NCBI GenBank assembly: GCA_940671915.1
Contig: CALNVZ010003426.1
Location: 18,093,342 to 18,157,341, forward strand
Origin: Paracentrotus lividus
Taxonomy: Eukaryota; Echinodermata; Echinoidea; Camarodonta; Echinidae
Direction of reading: 5' to 3'
DNA length: 64,000 nt
This document shows, piece after piece, positions 48,501-56,139 of this stretch (positions within the stretch are counted from its first letter, which is position 1; each line of letters starts with the position of its first letter). The position numbers and the translations under genes are program-made. Below the pieces are notes generated by a model. It saw only the letters and a list, made by a program, of their open reading frames with translations, did not search any database and was not told the origin of the DNA.

Positions 48501-51500
48501 GTGTTTTACTTCATTGGCTTCCTGTATTCTGCTTGCCAAATCTGATCCTACATTTTCGAAGAAGTTATTGAAAGACTCACATATGTCACTTGAAGATGTA
48601 ATTACTTTTCTCTCCCCATTAGATTCCACACTTAATTTTCGATTTGATCTGTCCTTGACTTGTTTTTACCCAAGAGTTTATTTATTGTCTTCCAAGTCGG
48701 ACTTATATCTTTTTTTGTATGAGTTTCAAATAAATGAAATTAATGGTTTCTCTTTGCATTTCTCAAAACAGTTGTGAGTATATCCTGATAACGTTTATAT
48801 CTATCAACACACTCATCCTTAAATTTAGAAATGATCATTTTCTTATACAATTTATGTTTAACCTTACTTGACTTCGTTATCGCCTTGGTTATCCATGGTT
48901 TTGTTGTAGTTCCTGTCCTAATTTTTCTTTCAACAAATTGTGCATGTGCATTACATATCGTGGTAAATATTTTGACAAAGTAGTTGTAAGCCTCATTAAC
49001 ATTTTCTGTGCTGTATACTGCTTCCCAATTTTCTGAAAAAAGATCTGCACAGAACTTATTTTTGTCATATTTCTTGTAACTCCTAGATAGTATGGAACAT
49101 TTGTCTCTCGTCTCATAAAGATGGTCTTGATTCAGGAGGGCAAAAATAGGTAAATGATCTGAGACGTCAGTAAGAATAGTTCCTGACACCATTGAGTTAT
49201 CGACCATATTGGTGTAAATATGGTCAATCCTTGATGACGATAACTTTGTTATTCGTGTGTCCACATTTATTATTTGATACAGCCCAAGGCAGGACAGTGT
49301 TGTAAAAAAGAAGAAGCCTGTTTTGTGTTATTTTCACGAAGTATGTCTATATTCATATCTCCAATTAGGATGCATGGCTTACGAACGAATTAAACTATTC
49401 TGAAACTCTACCACATCAGTATTTGGTTTTCTATACACAACTTCCAAAGATAATTGAACAATAATTGCTTATGGTAACTTCGGCCCATAATGTCTCAGCG
49501 TGATCTACATACCCGTAATAGCCTGTATTTCAGGGACGATTTTATATACATCCCTACCCCCACCACCTCGTAAACCATTATCACGACAAATTATTTCCAA
49601 ATTATATCCATCTATTGAAAATATATCAGGAGATGTAACTTGTCATATTTCCGACAGTCCAATAACATGGAATTTACAGTCTAAGATATTTTCATACAAA
49701 CCTCTAAAATTATCAAAAAATGTATGCATTGATCTGATGTTAATATGAGAAAGGGTAAGTGAATTATTATAATTTCTTTTTAGGGTTGAATTGAATTCAT
49801 CAGGGGAAGTTTATATGATTCAATGTTTATATTGTGATTGTCATTAGTAATCATATTAGGTAAATATATAGTACAAAGTGAACATATATATTTTGAGATA
49901 TCACTTGATCTAAACAAGATCAGCTTCGGTGGAGATGACAAAGGTGTGCGATTTCAAATCAACCCCTTACCCTTTAAACAATCGTCTCGAGTCACATAAA
50001 ATAATTTTGTTTTCTGATCTCGTTTTGTAAACGAAGTTGTGAAAAACTGAGAATGAATAGTGACGACGATGTTATCCTCGTATTCACACCAATGGTGATG
50101 TCGAACTTTGCCACCAACACCTCTTTATATTCATCATTTAATTACACAAAACTTATATCATTGTTTCTAAAATATTTTATCGCACTACAACGAGTAAGTA
50201 AAAAAGTAAACACCTAAAAAATTGACATTAAAAAAAAAAAAACCGAAATATGAATCCTAAATTATTATACATATTCTGGAAGAGTAACTTCTCCCGCATT
50301 TTTTGGTATCATTTTTGTGGTGGTATTCGTTTACGCTTGGATGAACACAGCGCACTGTTTGCGTACATGTAAAATTCGAAATGTGCCAAAGTTGGGATAA
50401 AATGAAATCATCAAATTTGGTAATAAAAGAAGCAACTCCATCCTGATTAAAATAGCGTAACTTTTTAAAGAAGACGTTCTGAGCCGAATAACTTGCAGGG
50501 GTGTTGTTACATGTATCGACTACACTGTGTGAAAATGAGATGGATCTTTAGAGTCACGCGTGAATGAGACAAAGACAAAATAATCACTTTTCAAAAGTAT
50601 TATAGGTGCTTTTAAGCCTGTAAATGACCATTTACACTTTGATGTGTGATCACTCATGAATTGCTTGATAAATCAATTTCATTTTTACACAGAATCTAGT
50701 CAATAAATTTATCAATACCCTTGCCTAGTTATTCGGCTTAGAACATTTTCGTTAAAAAGGTACGCTATTTTAATCAGCATGGAGTTGTTGTTGTTGTTGG
50801 GTATTTTTTGCTAACTTTTGCTGTTACGATTTTACCCCCATTTTGGCACAAATCGAATCTTATGGTGCCCTCACACTAAAGCGTGTTGAGGTAACGTGTG
50901 TCTAGCGTTCACGATTTTCACTCGAAATTTGACTATGTCAAATATCGCTCAAGAACGCTCCATTTTTCCTGCCCAAAATGGAATTTTTAATGAGCTCTAA
51001 ACGACTGAGAAGCGAATAACTAGCGTCAGGGTAACGATGACTGCCGCGTGCTTAGCGTCCACCTAAACGATTGCCTAGCGTTGCCAAACGACTGAAACAG
51101 CGATGCCCAACCTATGTCTAGCGTGTTAGACGTGTTAAAGAACGTTAGGAAACGCCAAACATGTGACGTATTGAGTAACGAACTGCCCGACGTTTCGTGG
51201 AATGTTAATTGCATTTTCGCGTTAGTTCATGAGCGCGCGGACTGTCGTTCGAAAATCGCTTGGCAAACGTAGGAAAGCGTTTGCTTTTCGTTGTATACGC
51301 AAAGAAACGCAGAGGAAGCTGAAGTAATTTTTGATTTTGAACATGTTCAAATTTTTTGCGTGTAACAGCGTTCTTAGGCGGGCTCACACTATGCGACTTG
51401 CTGCGGTGCGATTTTTTAAACAAACGGTTGTTTGCATTATTAATGCGACATTTGAAACATGCAAAGTTCTCTTATGATATGTAAAATTGTAAAGGAACAA

Positions 51501-53081
51501 TTTATCAAAATTTTATTCCAATGCGGTCTTTAATTAGGAGTAAAGGTCAAATTACTTAAAACCGCAAGATCGCAGTGATGTCACTGCGATTTGTGGAAAC
51601 AATTAGATTTATACAGAGAAGGGGTTCGCAATCGCCTTGAAATTTAATTTTGATATTCATAGGATACCCACAACTTTGTACATTATGAACTTCCTTGTTT
51701 GAAATGTTGTATCAGATAATATTAAAGTTTCCTGAAATAATCGCACCGCAGCAAGTCGCATAGTGTGAGCCCGCCTTTATAAAGACGCTTTGAAAGCGCT
51801 GGGCATTCGCTACGTGATCGTTTAGCGTTTTGGTGAACGTTCCTTCATAGTTCGAAGTGCGTCCAACCAACGCAGAACTTTTGTGTATATGTTTTTTGAC
51901 TCAATTTCCTCATGTCACCAAATGGGGGCGTATGTTTTTACCTCAATATCCTTATGTCACCAAATGGGGGCGCTTTTGTGTTATCGAAATAAATGAATTA
52001 AAGCTTATTCTGTTTTGTGCTCAGTAGTTTCCCTCCTGTTTAAGTGCTATTTTACATGTAAAGTAACTATTCGGTTGTAATGAAATATAACATTTTTCGA
52101 CTTTGAAATATACATGTAATTGTTTTCTGTGAATACCAAGGTATAAACGTATCTAAACATTTTTAAATGTTAACAAAAATTTGGTATTTCTATAATTTAT
52201 TTATCATTTTGGAGCAATTTATTACCTTAAAAATACGAAGTATAAAAGAACACCAGCAGAATTTACACTGTTGTTCATTAAGCTTGATATTATTATTATT
52301 TTTATTATTATTACTATTGTTTATTTGTTTATTTTTTATTTTTTTGCTCTAGCCACATCATTTTGCTCCAGCTTAAATTTCTTGAATTTGTTTGTCCCCT
52401 CTCAACTCACCGGGAACCTGGCAGTGGCGGATCCAGACGGGGCGCAGGAGACCCGCACCCCTTCTATGATTTAAAAAAAAAATGATTGACTGTATATGTT
52501 AAAATTCGAAAAATTTCGCCTGCACCTATTTTGTTCCTCAAATTTTCGGGTTGCAACACTCGTATTTCAAAATCCTGGATCCACTACTGCTATGGTTATT
52601 TCTTAGACGAAAAAAAAAATTGAAGAAATAATAACAAATGATTGTTAAAGGTTTTTTCTCTCTCTGTTTTTACCATAACGGTAGAATATTTTTATTATTT
52701 ATATTCTTTACCAGTCACACTTTTTAATTCAACCCTCACTTAGACAAGAAACCATTGTTTTTAAACCTAGATTTAAGACCAATAGCAACCCTACACCTCA
52801 AAAGCGATTCATGGGATAGCACCGAGGGGGCTTTGGTAAGCCAAAAAAGTTGCCAGAATGGTTATTGTGGTGGGTGAAGTACTTTTTTAATTATTCAATA
52901 CCCGGTCATGGTTTAGGAAAAATCCAATATAAAAAATTAAATAAAAAAAATTTAAAAAGTATATTTTATCTAATATGAAACGAGCCGTCCATTTATTTGG
53001 TTCAGGCTTGATTTAAAATAAGCGCAAGCTGATTTTTTTTTGCACCCCATCAAGTTTATTATGAAATAAATTAAGTGCTCC

Positions 53082-53112
<31 letters not shown>

Positions 53113-55918
53113 ATTATGGAGGGGGTATAACACTCAGGATGCATATAGGGAAAAACAGACAGAAAGGAAAACAAACTGTTTATGCAGTTATCAGAATGCA
53201 AATTGACTGTGTCAAACACTTTTACATGCGCAATACAATGAATACTATCAATGAATAACGATTTGTGCCAATAAAATTAGAGATAAACAAAGCTTCCCCA
53301 CAAACCTCCCAATCCCGCCCCAAAAAAAGGGGGGGAGAATGTATTGCACATGTTATGTTTCACGACTTTGTGTCTATTATAAACTTTTTTAGATTTCAGA
53401 TCTCATTTCTCATTAATACGTTCTATTTAGTTTCTTTTCTTTCTTTATCAATCTTACACCTCTCTCCCATTATATTGATATCATCATCGTATATCATTTA
53501 TCTCGCTCTCCTTCCCCTTTCTCTTTCCCGTCTCTCTCTCTTCTCTTGTCCTGNNNNNNNNNNNNNNNNNNNNNNNNNAAAACGACATATATGTTGAATG
53601 GTATTAATAAAAATTAATAATGAGTCATTAGATCATCAAATTCTCATTAAACAGGTATACTATGTTAGTTTCTTTTCTTTTTTTCAATCTTCCACTCTCT
53701 CCCATTATATTGATATCATCATCGTTATCTTCTTTCTCCTCTCCTTCCCCTTTCTCTCTCTCTCCCTCTTCTCTCTCTTCAGTCTGTTTTCTGTGTAGAC
53801 TCCAGTTTGGTGTTTCGTCATTAGGCATCTTTTACACCATCGGTCTATTACCTTTGTTGTTGAATCATATCCCAGTTTCCCTATCTGTGTTATGTCCCTT
53901 TCGTTTGCACAATTCAGTTCTGGTTCCCAGGTGGTCAAGCTTTGCTTTTACTGTATCGTAGATACAGGATATAATCATATAATTATATTTTTTTCTTAAC
54001 CAAATATGAAGGTTTGTTTCTTAAATTACATAAATACCACTTGACGCGAAAACTTTCTAAACTAACTTCATGGCATGATAGAGTATTACTAAAAAATAGT
54101 TACAATTTATATGTATCACTTTATACATGTACCTTCGGTGTTTATAAGGGCTTTTAATGTTATATAACTATTACCAGGCTTAGTGAGGCGACTCTGAAAA
54201 GGCGCTCGCAGCATTCAAGTATTATTGATAATATTAACATCATATAATATACGTAATATCAGCCAAATGCAAATAAAATAATGTTATGGAGAATGAAAGC
54301 CAGACCACAGTTATATTGAATTACATGTCGATTGATTATCCCATAATCTCTTCTCCGACATAATAGGAAGATTTTATATCATTATTATTTTTCTATTTTT
54401 TTTTTTTAATCGAGGAGAAAAAAAAATCGATGCATTCAAAGATATTGATTAAAAAATGAAAAGAATAGTAATAAACCATATTAAAAAAAAAAAAAACTTC
54501 CCGAGATAGATTAGACGCGTTTGGACGACCAGAGAACGACAAGTAAACGAACATCCAACGCGAATAACGTTCACACTGCTAATGCCTAGCGCATACAGAA
54601 CCTATTGATAAGTGCGTTGTTACGCGCTAGAAAACGCTCAAAACTGTGAACGTGTTATAAATTATGAATTTATCTCAGCGTACATTTGCGTTCAGACAAC
54701 GATTAATTGCGTATGGTTAACGAGTAGCAACGTTTTCGAACGTACACACCAAATTCCAAGAACGCTGGTCAAACGTTAGCTCAACACGCCGTAGTGTGAG
54801 GGCACCTTTACATGTTTGCAAATAATGCCCCGTGTCCATCCAAGCATAAATACATACAACACAAAAATGGTACCAAAAGATGCGGGAGAAGTTACCCCTT
54901 TTGGAATATGTATAATAATTTGGGGTTCATATATTTTTTTTCTTTTTAATGACAATTTTCTAGGCGTTTTTTTTTTTTACTCACTCGGTATTATTCTAAG
55001 TAGCAATACAGATCTAAAATCCTAAATTACCAAATCCTCGGACTTACTTCAAAGATGAAAGAAAATTGTCTCATTTCACAGTTTTTATTTAATTAGGCCA
55101 TTGTGAACATTGAATTTGAGCATTTATTTTGCATCATTTGTGTCCACTTAACTATGACACAAAGTCATCTGTGTTTACAAAACACTAATACGATAGATTT
55201 ACGAAACTACATTTAATTTTTTTCTCATAAAAGCTAATTGAAGTCCTTTGAAACAATTTCGCTGAAATTCGCCTGGAAATCATGATAGGAATATCACATC
55301 TCTCACATGCCTTTGACATGCCATACGGACAAAAAGAGACTATTTGATATTAAATTCATTCTCACTTCCCAATAGTGATGTATCCGTTTGCCATCTGATT
55401 TCATTAGTTGTTTATTGAGAAGATTTTTTAATATATTTAAATTTATTCAACAAACATCTTCTTCTTTTTTTCTTATTGTTCAGTACTTGTTTTCTCAACA
55501 TCTTTCGTATTGGAATTTTTACGCCGTTGGGATTTTAAATAGACAAGTAATTTATTCATTTGTCTCCAACGGTAGAACCATGCATGTTGGTAGAATTTTG
55601 GTATGATTTTTTTCATAGCTGTCTGGTTTCAAATTTATCACACATCAGTTGCGTGTGTTTCTACCACGAACATGCATGGTTCTACCGTTGGAGGCAAATG
55701 AATAAATTACTTGTCTATCTTTCGTATTGTTTACTATATGCATTTTATTTCACACTGAGCACCTTTGCTTAAATTTTATTTGCATGTATTATTGAATGTG
55801 TTTATCTTTCATGTTTATATTCTATGTTTCTAAATAGAAACTAAATTGAATTGAAGAAAAAAAACTTACCTGCTAATACGCATAAAACGATAAAAATGCG
55901 AGTCTGCGATAATGCCAT
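33835..55918 (-). CDS. Secreted C-type lectin with orphan domain and EGF-like domain, 5 exons
   Basis: Exons (minus strand): 55918-55870, 43862-43674, 40583-40485, 34726-34527, 34077-33835. They total 780 nt, all GT..AG, phases 1-1-1-0, giving a 259-residue protein. Residues 1-16 are a signal peptide; 17-79 an unrecognised domain with Cys 30, 35, 76 and a DVWWL motif; 80-112 an EGF-like domain (Cys 81, 86, 92, 101, 103, 112); 113-259 a long-form C-type lectin domain. The latter has six cysteines (126, 137, 154, 229, 247, 257), WIGL, EPN (219-221) and WGD (242-244). EPN/W-x-D is the known Ca2+ and mannose-type ligand motif, so a secreted Ca2+-dependent sugar binder is predicted; an immune role is inference. 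Intron 1 is 12 kb and full of transposons. Confidence 0.88.
34078..34526 (-). other. Lectin (minus) intron 4
   Basis: 449 bases. It contains ACCATACATTTCGACAACAT...CCGAGTGAAATCTTGC, which reappears diverged but recognisable at 59098-59230. Confidence 0.7.
34527..34726 (-). CDS. Lectin (minus) exon 4: N-terminal half of lectin domain
   Basis: Residues 113-179: LHCPKLWRLFMGHCY starts the long-form domain; SCRNDFQADLVSIHSEKE is the conserved first helix/loop block. The start AAATAG|AG is the acceptor that keeps phase 1 from the EGF exon; nearby alternatives give stops. Donor GCT|GTAAGT. Confidence 0.9.
34777..35760. mobile_element. 1.0-kb foldback element with GGGAATACCGG ends
   Basis: Ends TAGGGTAGATGTAGGGAATA and TATTCCCTACATCTACCCTA. 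The word TAGGGAATACCGGAC recurs inside near 34970-35005 and 35330-35345 (inverted). It sits 50 bases upstream of the exon 4 acceptor (intron 3 of the minus lectin). No transposase seen. Confidence 0.75.
35890..36218. mobile_element. 0.33-kb foldback element
   Basis: GAACCTCAACCAGGC...TACTCGAAA...GATGACGTCAAAGGAT on the left is mirrored on the right (ATCCTTTGACGTCATCGCCCG...GGCCTGGTTGAGGTTC). Short, non-coding, MITE-like. Confidence 0.8.
36500..36745. mobile_element. GAGACGTCTC-rich repeat, copy C
   Basis: GAGACGTCTCATAAACGTCA, GCGGAGACCCAGGAAACGTCTCTGCG and a terminal CATAATACCACTATAAGGAGG match the family at 17440 and 25230. Confidence 0.55.
36746..37126. other. Intronic stretch, nothing recognised
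   Basis: AT-rich, no repeat or exon identified. Confidence 0.4.
37127..37590. mobile_element. TA-flanked short element (mariner-like ends), copy 1
   Basis: Ends TACAGTCTTTGTCAAAAAG and TTATTTGACACAGACTGTA; inner words TGGTACAGTCGG and AAAACTGGTCATATCTCAAGATCTACAGCACC. The related copy at 41927-42402 is alignable throughout. Not a strict palindrome, so probably an internally deleted transposon. Confidence 0.75.
37591..37958. other. Intronic stretch with an unassigned 74-codon frame
   Basis: The plus strand 37597-37821 is open (WLSYFKDGESWAYMG...), opposite to the host gene. No family recognised, no splice context; probably chance. Confidence 0.35.
37959..39241. mobile_element. 1.28-kb foldback element interrupting a tRNA-like sequence
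   Basis: Arms of about 600 bp are nearly identical: TAGTCAGGCAGCCAGCTCGG at the left, CCGAGCTGGCTGCCTGACTA at the right; inner words GCCGGGGGCGTCCAAAATGA and its complement. GTG lies immediately outside both ends (possible 3-bp target duplication). Collapsing it gives GCCGAGTGGTATGAGGAGC, a plausible pol III A box. No coding content. Confidence 0.8.
39242..39310 (+). repeat. tRNA-like fragment (3' part)
   Basis: GTGGTATGAGGAGCAGACTC then GACTTGAGTTCGACTCCC (B box) and a T-rich tail. Its 5' piece GCCGAGTG is on the other side of the foldback element. Probably a SINE head or tRNA pseudogene. Confidence 0.5.
39600..40260. repeat. GC/CpG-rich block with CCGTACGG words
   Basis: Contrasts with AT-rich surroundings. 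It contains GCTCGGCTACCAGCAGA / TACGGCTACCGGCAGA as adjacent imperfect tandem units, CTCACCGTACGGACCCCGG near 40040 and CTCGCCGTACGGGTCCCCGG near 40190. No frame with recognisable similarity; likely an old repeat. Confidence 0.45.
40485..40583 (-). CDS. Lectin (minus) exon 3: EGF-like domain
   Basis: Residues 80-112: DCLSSPCNNGGTCLETL then TGFQCTCPTQFHGLVC. Six cysteines at standard EGF spacing, and GGTC plus C-x-C match the consensus. It lacks the D-x-N/D-Q/E start of calcium-binding EGFs. Acceptor CTACAG|AC, donor TGTG|GTAAGC, symmetric phase 1-1 as usual for EGF modules. Confidence 0.93.
40584..41324. other. 5'-most... lectin intron 2, part without recognised elements
   Basis: Intron 2 of the minus-strand lectin spans 40584-43673. 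In this first 740 bases (by window coordinate) I recognise neither exon nor repeat. Confidence 0.4.
41325..41924. mobile_element. 0.6-kb TTGTTTAAA-rich element with TA flanks
   Basis: Ends TACACTGTTAGAAAAAATTA and GCGTTCTAACAGTGTA. Both halves carry repeated TTGTTTAAAA/TTTTAAACAA. Its middle holds a tRNA-like segment (41560-41632, minus strand). The element ends 2 bases before the next TA-flanked element. Confidence 0.75.
41560..41632 (-). repeat. tRNA-like segment inside a foldback element
   Basis: The minus strand reads TTGGCTCAGTGGATAGAGCG (A box, D arm pairs GCTC/GAGC) and GGGTCGTGAGTTCGATACC (B box). The anticodon arm does not fold cleanly. Either captured tRNA sequence or a SINE head. 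Confidence 0.55.
41927..42402. mobile_element. TA-flanked short element (mariner-like ends), copy 2
   Basis: Ends TACAATCTGTGTCAAAAAG and TTTATTTGACACAGACTGTA. Alignable with 37127-37590, including the AAACTAATCATATCTGAAG-ATCTACAGCACC block. Confidence 0.8.
42555..42945. mobile_element. Palindromic MITE, family P, copy 3, split by a nested element
   Basis: Left part CTGTTATAAGCTACTGAAATGC...GGGAGCACTTTGTCGG (to 42648), right part GCAAGTCCTTTCATGAAACGCCCC (from 42918). The outer left arm is badly decayed. The insert at 42649-42914 interrupts the right arm. Confidence 0.75.
42649..42914. mobile_element. Nested 0.27-kb foldback element with TAA duplication
   Basis: GGGTGGTATCTCACTTCG at the left, its reverse complement at the right; TAA on both sides. 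Inner arms CAAATCTGTCTC and CCAGCATGGCATTG are repeated inverted. Terminus resembles the GAGACGTCTC family. Confidence 0.8.
43098..43630. mobile_element. Two adjacent copies of a foldback element, TTA-flanked
   Basis: Copy 1 about 43098-43390 (AGGTGGCGTCACACTGTTCC...GACAGTGTGACGCG); copy 2 about 43398-43630 (AGGTGGCGTTACACTGTCC...GACAGTGTGACGCCAT). They share internal words (GAGAACGATGTCTACA, TGCACTCGAACAAC). TTA is at 43095-43097 and 43631-43633. The block ends 40 bases from the exon 2 donor. Confidence 0.75.
43674..43862 (-). CDS. Lectin (minus) exon 2: orphan domain
   Basis: Residues 17-79: SGSQLHDGCPKISCDVTTLE, then TMVPKSVANEDVWWLKD and GLQNVNQRLRCD. Three cysteines. I recognise no known domain. 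Acceptor AAACAG|TT, donor CCAG|GTACCT, phase 1-1 so the module can be shuffled. A clear paralogous exon is at 61041-61240. Confidence 0.85.
43980..44545 (-). pseudogene. LINE 3' fragment, minus strand
   Basis: Minus strand 44535-44360 gives SHQYDTRHNQRHSLYLPKVKA and GATFWNELPTPIRDSRSLQS, a typical RT ORF C terminus. The 3' UTR runs to a TTGAG/ATACTCAAT repeat tail near 43985. 5'-truncated where the plus-strand LINE begins. Confidence 0.75.
44545..47262 (+). pseudogene. LINE reverse transcriptase, 5'-truncated, with a foldback insertion
   Basis: Palm-domain motifs in order: [54 protein letters not shown] and FADDTNIF (catalytic F/YADD). Then a single-base slip in an A run near 44976 and a 1.3-kb insertion (45085-46400). 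The ORF resumes at 46401 (KKISNQMSKYIGVLNRL...YNALILPNLNYGI...) to a stop at 46985. The 3' UTR ends in (ATTCA)n near 47240-47262. CR1/jockey-type non-LTR element by motif order; inactive. Confidence 0.85.
45085..46400. mobile_element. 1.3-kb foldback element inserted in the LINE at TA
   Basis: Ends TACAGTGCGTATCAATAAAA and TTTTATTGATACACCCTGTA; arms of about 250 bp (GAAGTCTTATCTTTCAAATG, CGCACAAAATGGAA) with a TTGATTGATTG-rich centre. Removing it and one TA puts the two LINE ORF parts back in one frame across the junction. No transposase seen. Confidence 0.88.
47598..47780. mobile_element. GAGACGTCTC-rich repeat, copy D
   Basis: GGTGCTATCTCACTCCGCGG, then repeated GTCTCCGCGAC/GTCGCGGAGAC and GAGACGTCTCGGAGACGTCT. 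It directly abuts the truncated end of the minus-strand LINE. Confidence 0.65.
47781..49860 (-). pseudogene. LINE with endonuclease and RT N-terminal half, frameshifted
   Basis: Read 5'-3' on the minus strand: NIRSMHTFFDNF and HVIGLSE (about 49740-49650), CILIGDMNIDIL (endonuclease, about 49380-49340), SSRIDHIYTNM and SDHLPIFALL (endonuclease C-terminal SDH motif, about 49235-49140). Then KPWITKAI, FPDNMKIAKVTSVFKRGEKD, NYRPISILPLLGKIFEKLVN, GVFIDFKKGFDTINHDIL and CGVPQGSLLGPTLFLIF near 47830-47785. It lacks the catalytic ADD block and 3' end. Several frameshifts and stops. Confidence 0.85.
49861..50184. other. Intronic stretch, nothing recognised
   Basis: AT-rich sequence between the LINE 5' part and the foldback complex. 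Confidence 0.4.
51377..51776. mobile_element. 0.4-kb foldback element nested in the 3.9-kb element
   Basis: GGCGGGCTCACACTATGCGA and TCGCATAGTGTGAGCCCGCCT, with about 40-bp near-perfect terminal repeats (continuing CTTGCTGCGGTGCGAT). TTA at 51374-51376 and 51777-51779. Confidence 0.85.
52422..52590. mobile_element. Short MITE with CAGTGGCGGATCCAG ends
   Basis: CAGTGGCGGATCCAG at the left; CTGGATCCACTACTG at the right. 169 bp, no coding. Similar ends occur near 5244 (GGATCCGCTACTGCGG) and 59070. Confidence 0.7.
53345..53790. repeat. Direct duplication flanking an assembly gap
   Basis: About 53395-53550 and 53640-53790 share TCTCATTAAnAnGTnnTATnTTAGTTTCTTTTC then CTCTCCCATTATATTGATAT followed by CATCATCG and C/T-rich tracts. 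They flank 25 N (53554-53578). Possibly two haplotypes placed in tandem by the assembler. Confidence 0.6.
53554..53578. other. Assembly gap (25 N)
   Basis: A run of N; true length unknown. Confidence 1.
55539..55718. repeat. Hairpin with 50-bp arms at the start of lectin intron 1
   Basis: Arm 55539-55588 (AATTTATTCATTTGTC, CAACGGTAGAACCATGCATG) is the reverse complement of 55669-55718 with one clear mismatch. It lies 150 bases inside intron 1 of the minus-strand lectin. Confidence 0.85.
55870..55918 (-). CDS. Lectin (minus) exon 1: signal peptide
   Basis: MALSQTRIFIVLCVLA: a basic residue, a hydrophobic stretch and a small residue before the splice site, donor GCAG|GTAAGT, phase 1. The same exon layout and phase is seen for the paralogue at 59927. 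No direct similarity beyond the signal-peptide type, so the assignment rests on phase, position and architecture. Confidence 0.75.
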
Positions 55919-56139
55919 TTCAATATGTAAGCTTATTATTATTATTCTTTAAAAAGACTGAGATGAACATTTGGTAATTCCTCGATTTTTCAAAAAGATG
56001 ACAGGTGATCATGCTTCCTCTGCAAACGAAAGCTATCTTCAAATAAGTGCATCTTTAGTCAGTTGCTGTTGCTTTTTTGTTCAGTGCAAGGAAATGATTC
56101 TCATTGGTCACCTCCAAATAAAAATACAAAAAGGAATTT

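Larger units (their letters stand above)
50863..54807. mobile_element. 3.9-kb element with GGTGCCCTCACACT ends, TTA duplication
   Basis: Left end TGGTGCCCTCACACTAAAGC, right end GTAGTGTGAGGGCACCT, TTA at 50860-50862 and 54808-54810. Arms about 350-400 bp carry CTAGCGTTNNCAAACG-type words. The interior holds further insertions (51377-51776, 52422-52590) and the assembly gap. No transposase frame seen, so probably non-autonomous; TTA duplications suggest PIF/Harbinger-type mobilisation (inference). Confidence 0.75.
50185..54985. mobile_element. Foldback element X, right arm split by a 3.9-kb insertion
   Basis: Left arm 50185-50500; right arm in two pieces, about 50725-50862 and 54808-54985. 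Pairs seen: ATTATACATATTC...GTAACTTCTCCCGCAT against ATGCGGGAGAAGTTACCCC, and TTCGAAATGTGCCAAA against TTTGGCACAAATCGAA. Reading the right arm across the insertion restores continuity with the left arm (ACATGTAAAATTCG). No coding content. Confidence 0.75.

Noticed and set aside
50863-54807. Autonomous DNA transposon with transposase
   Set aside because: I searched the open frames and saw no DDE/D or Myb-like motifs; the size comes from nested insertions and arms.
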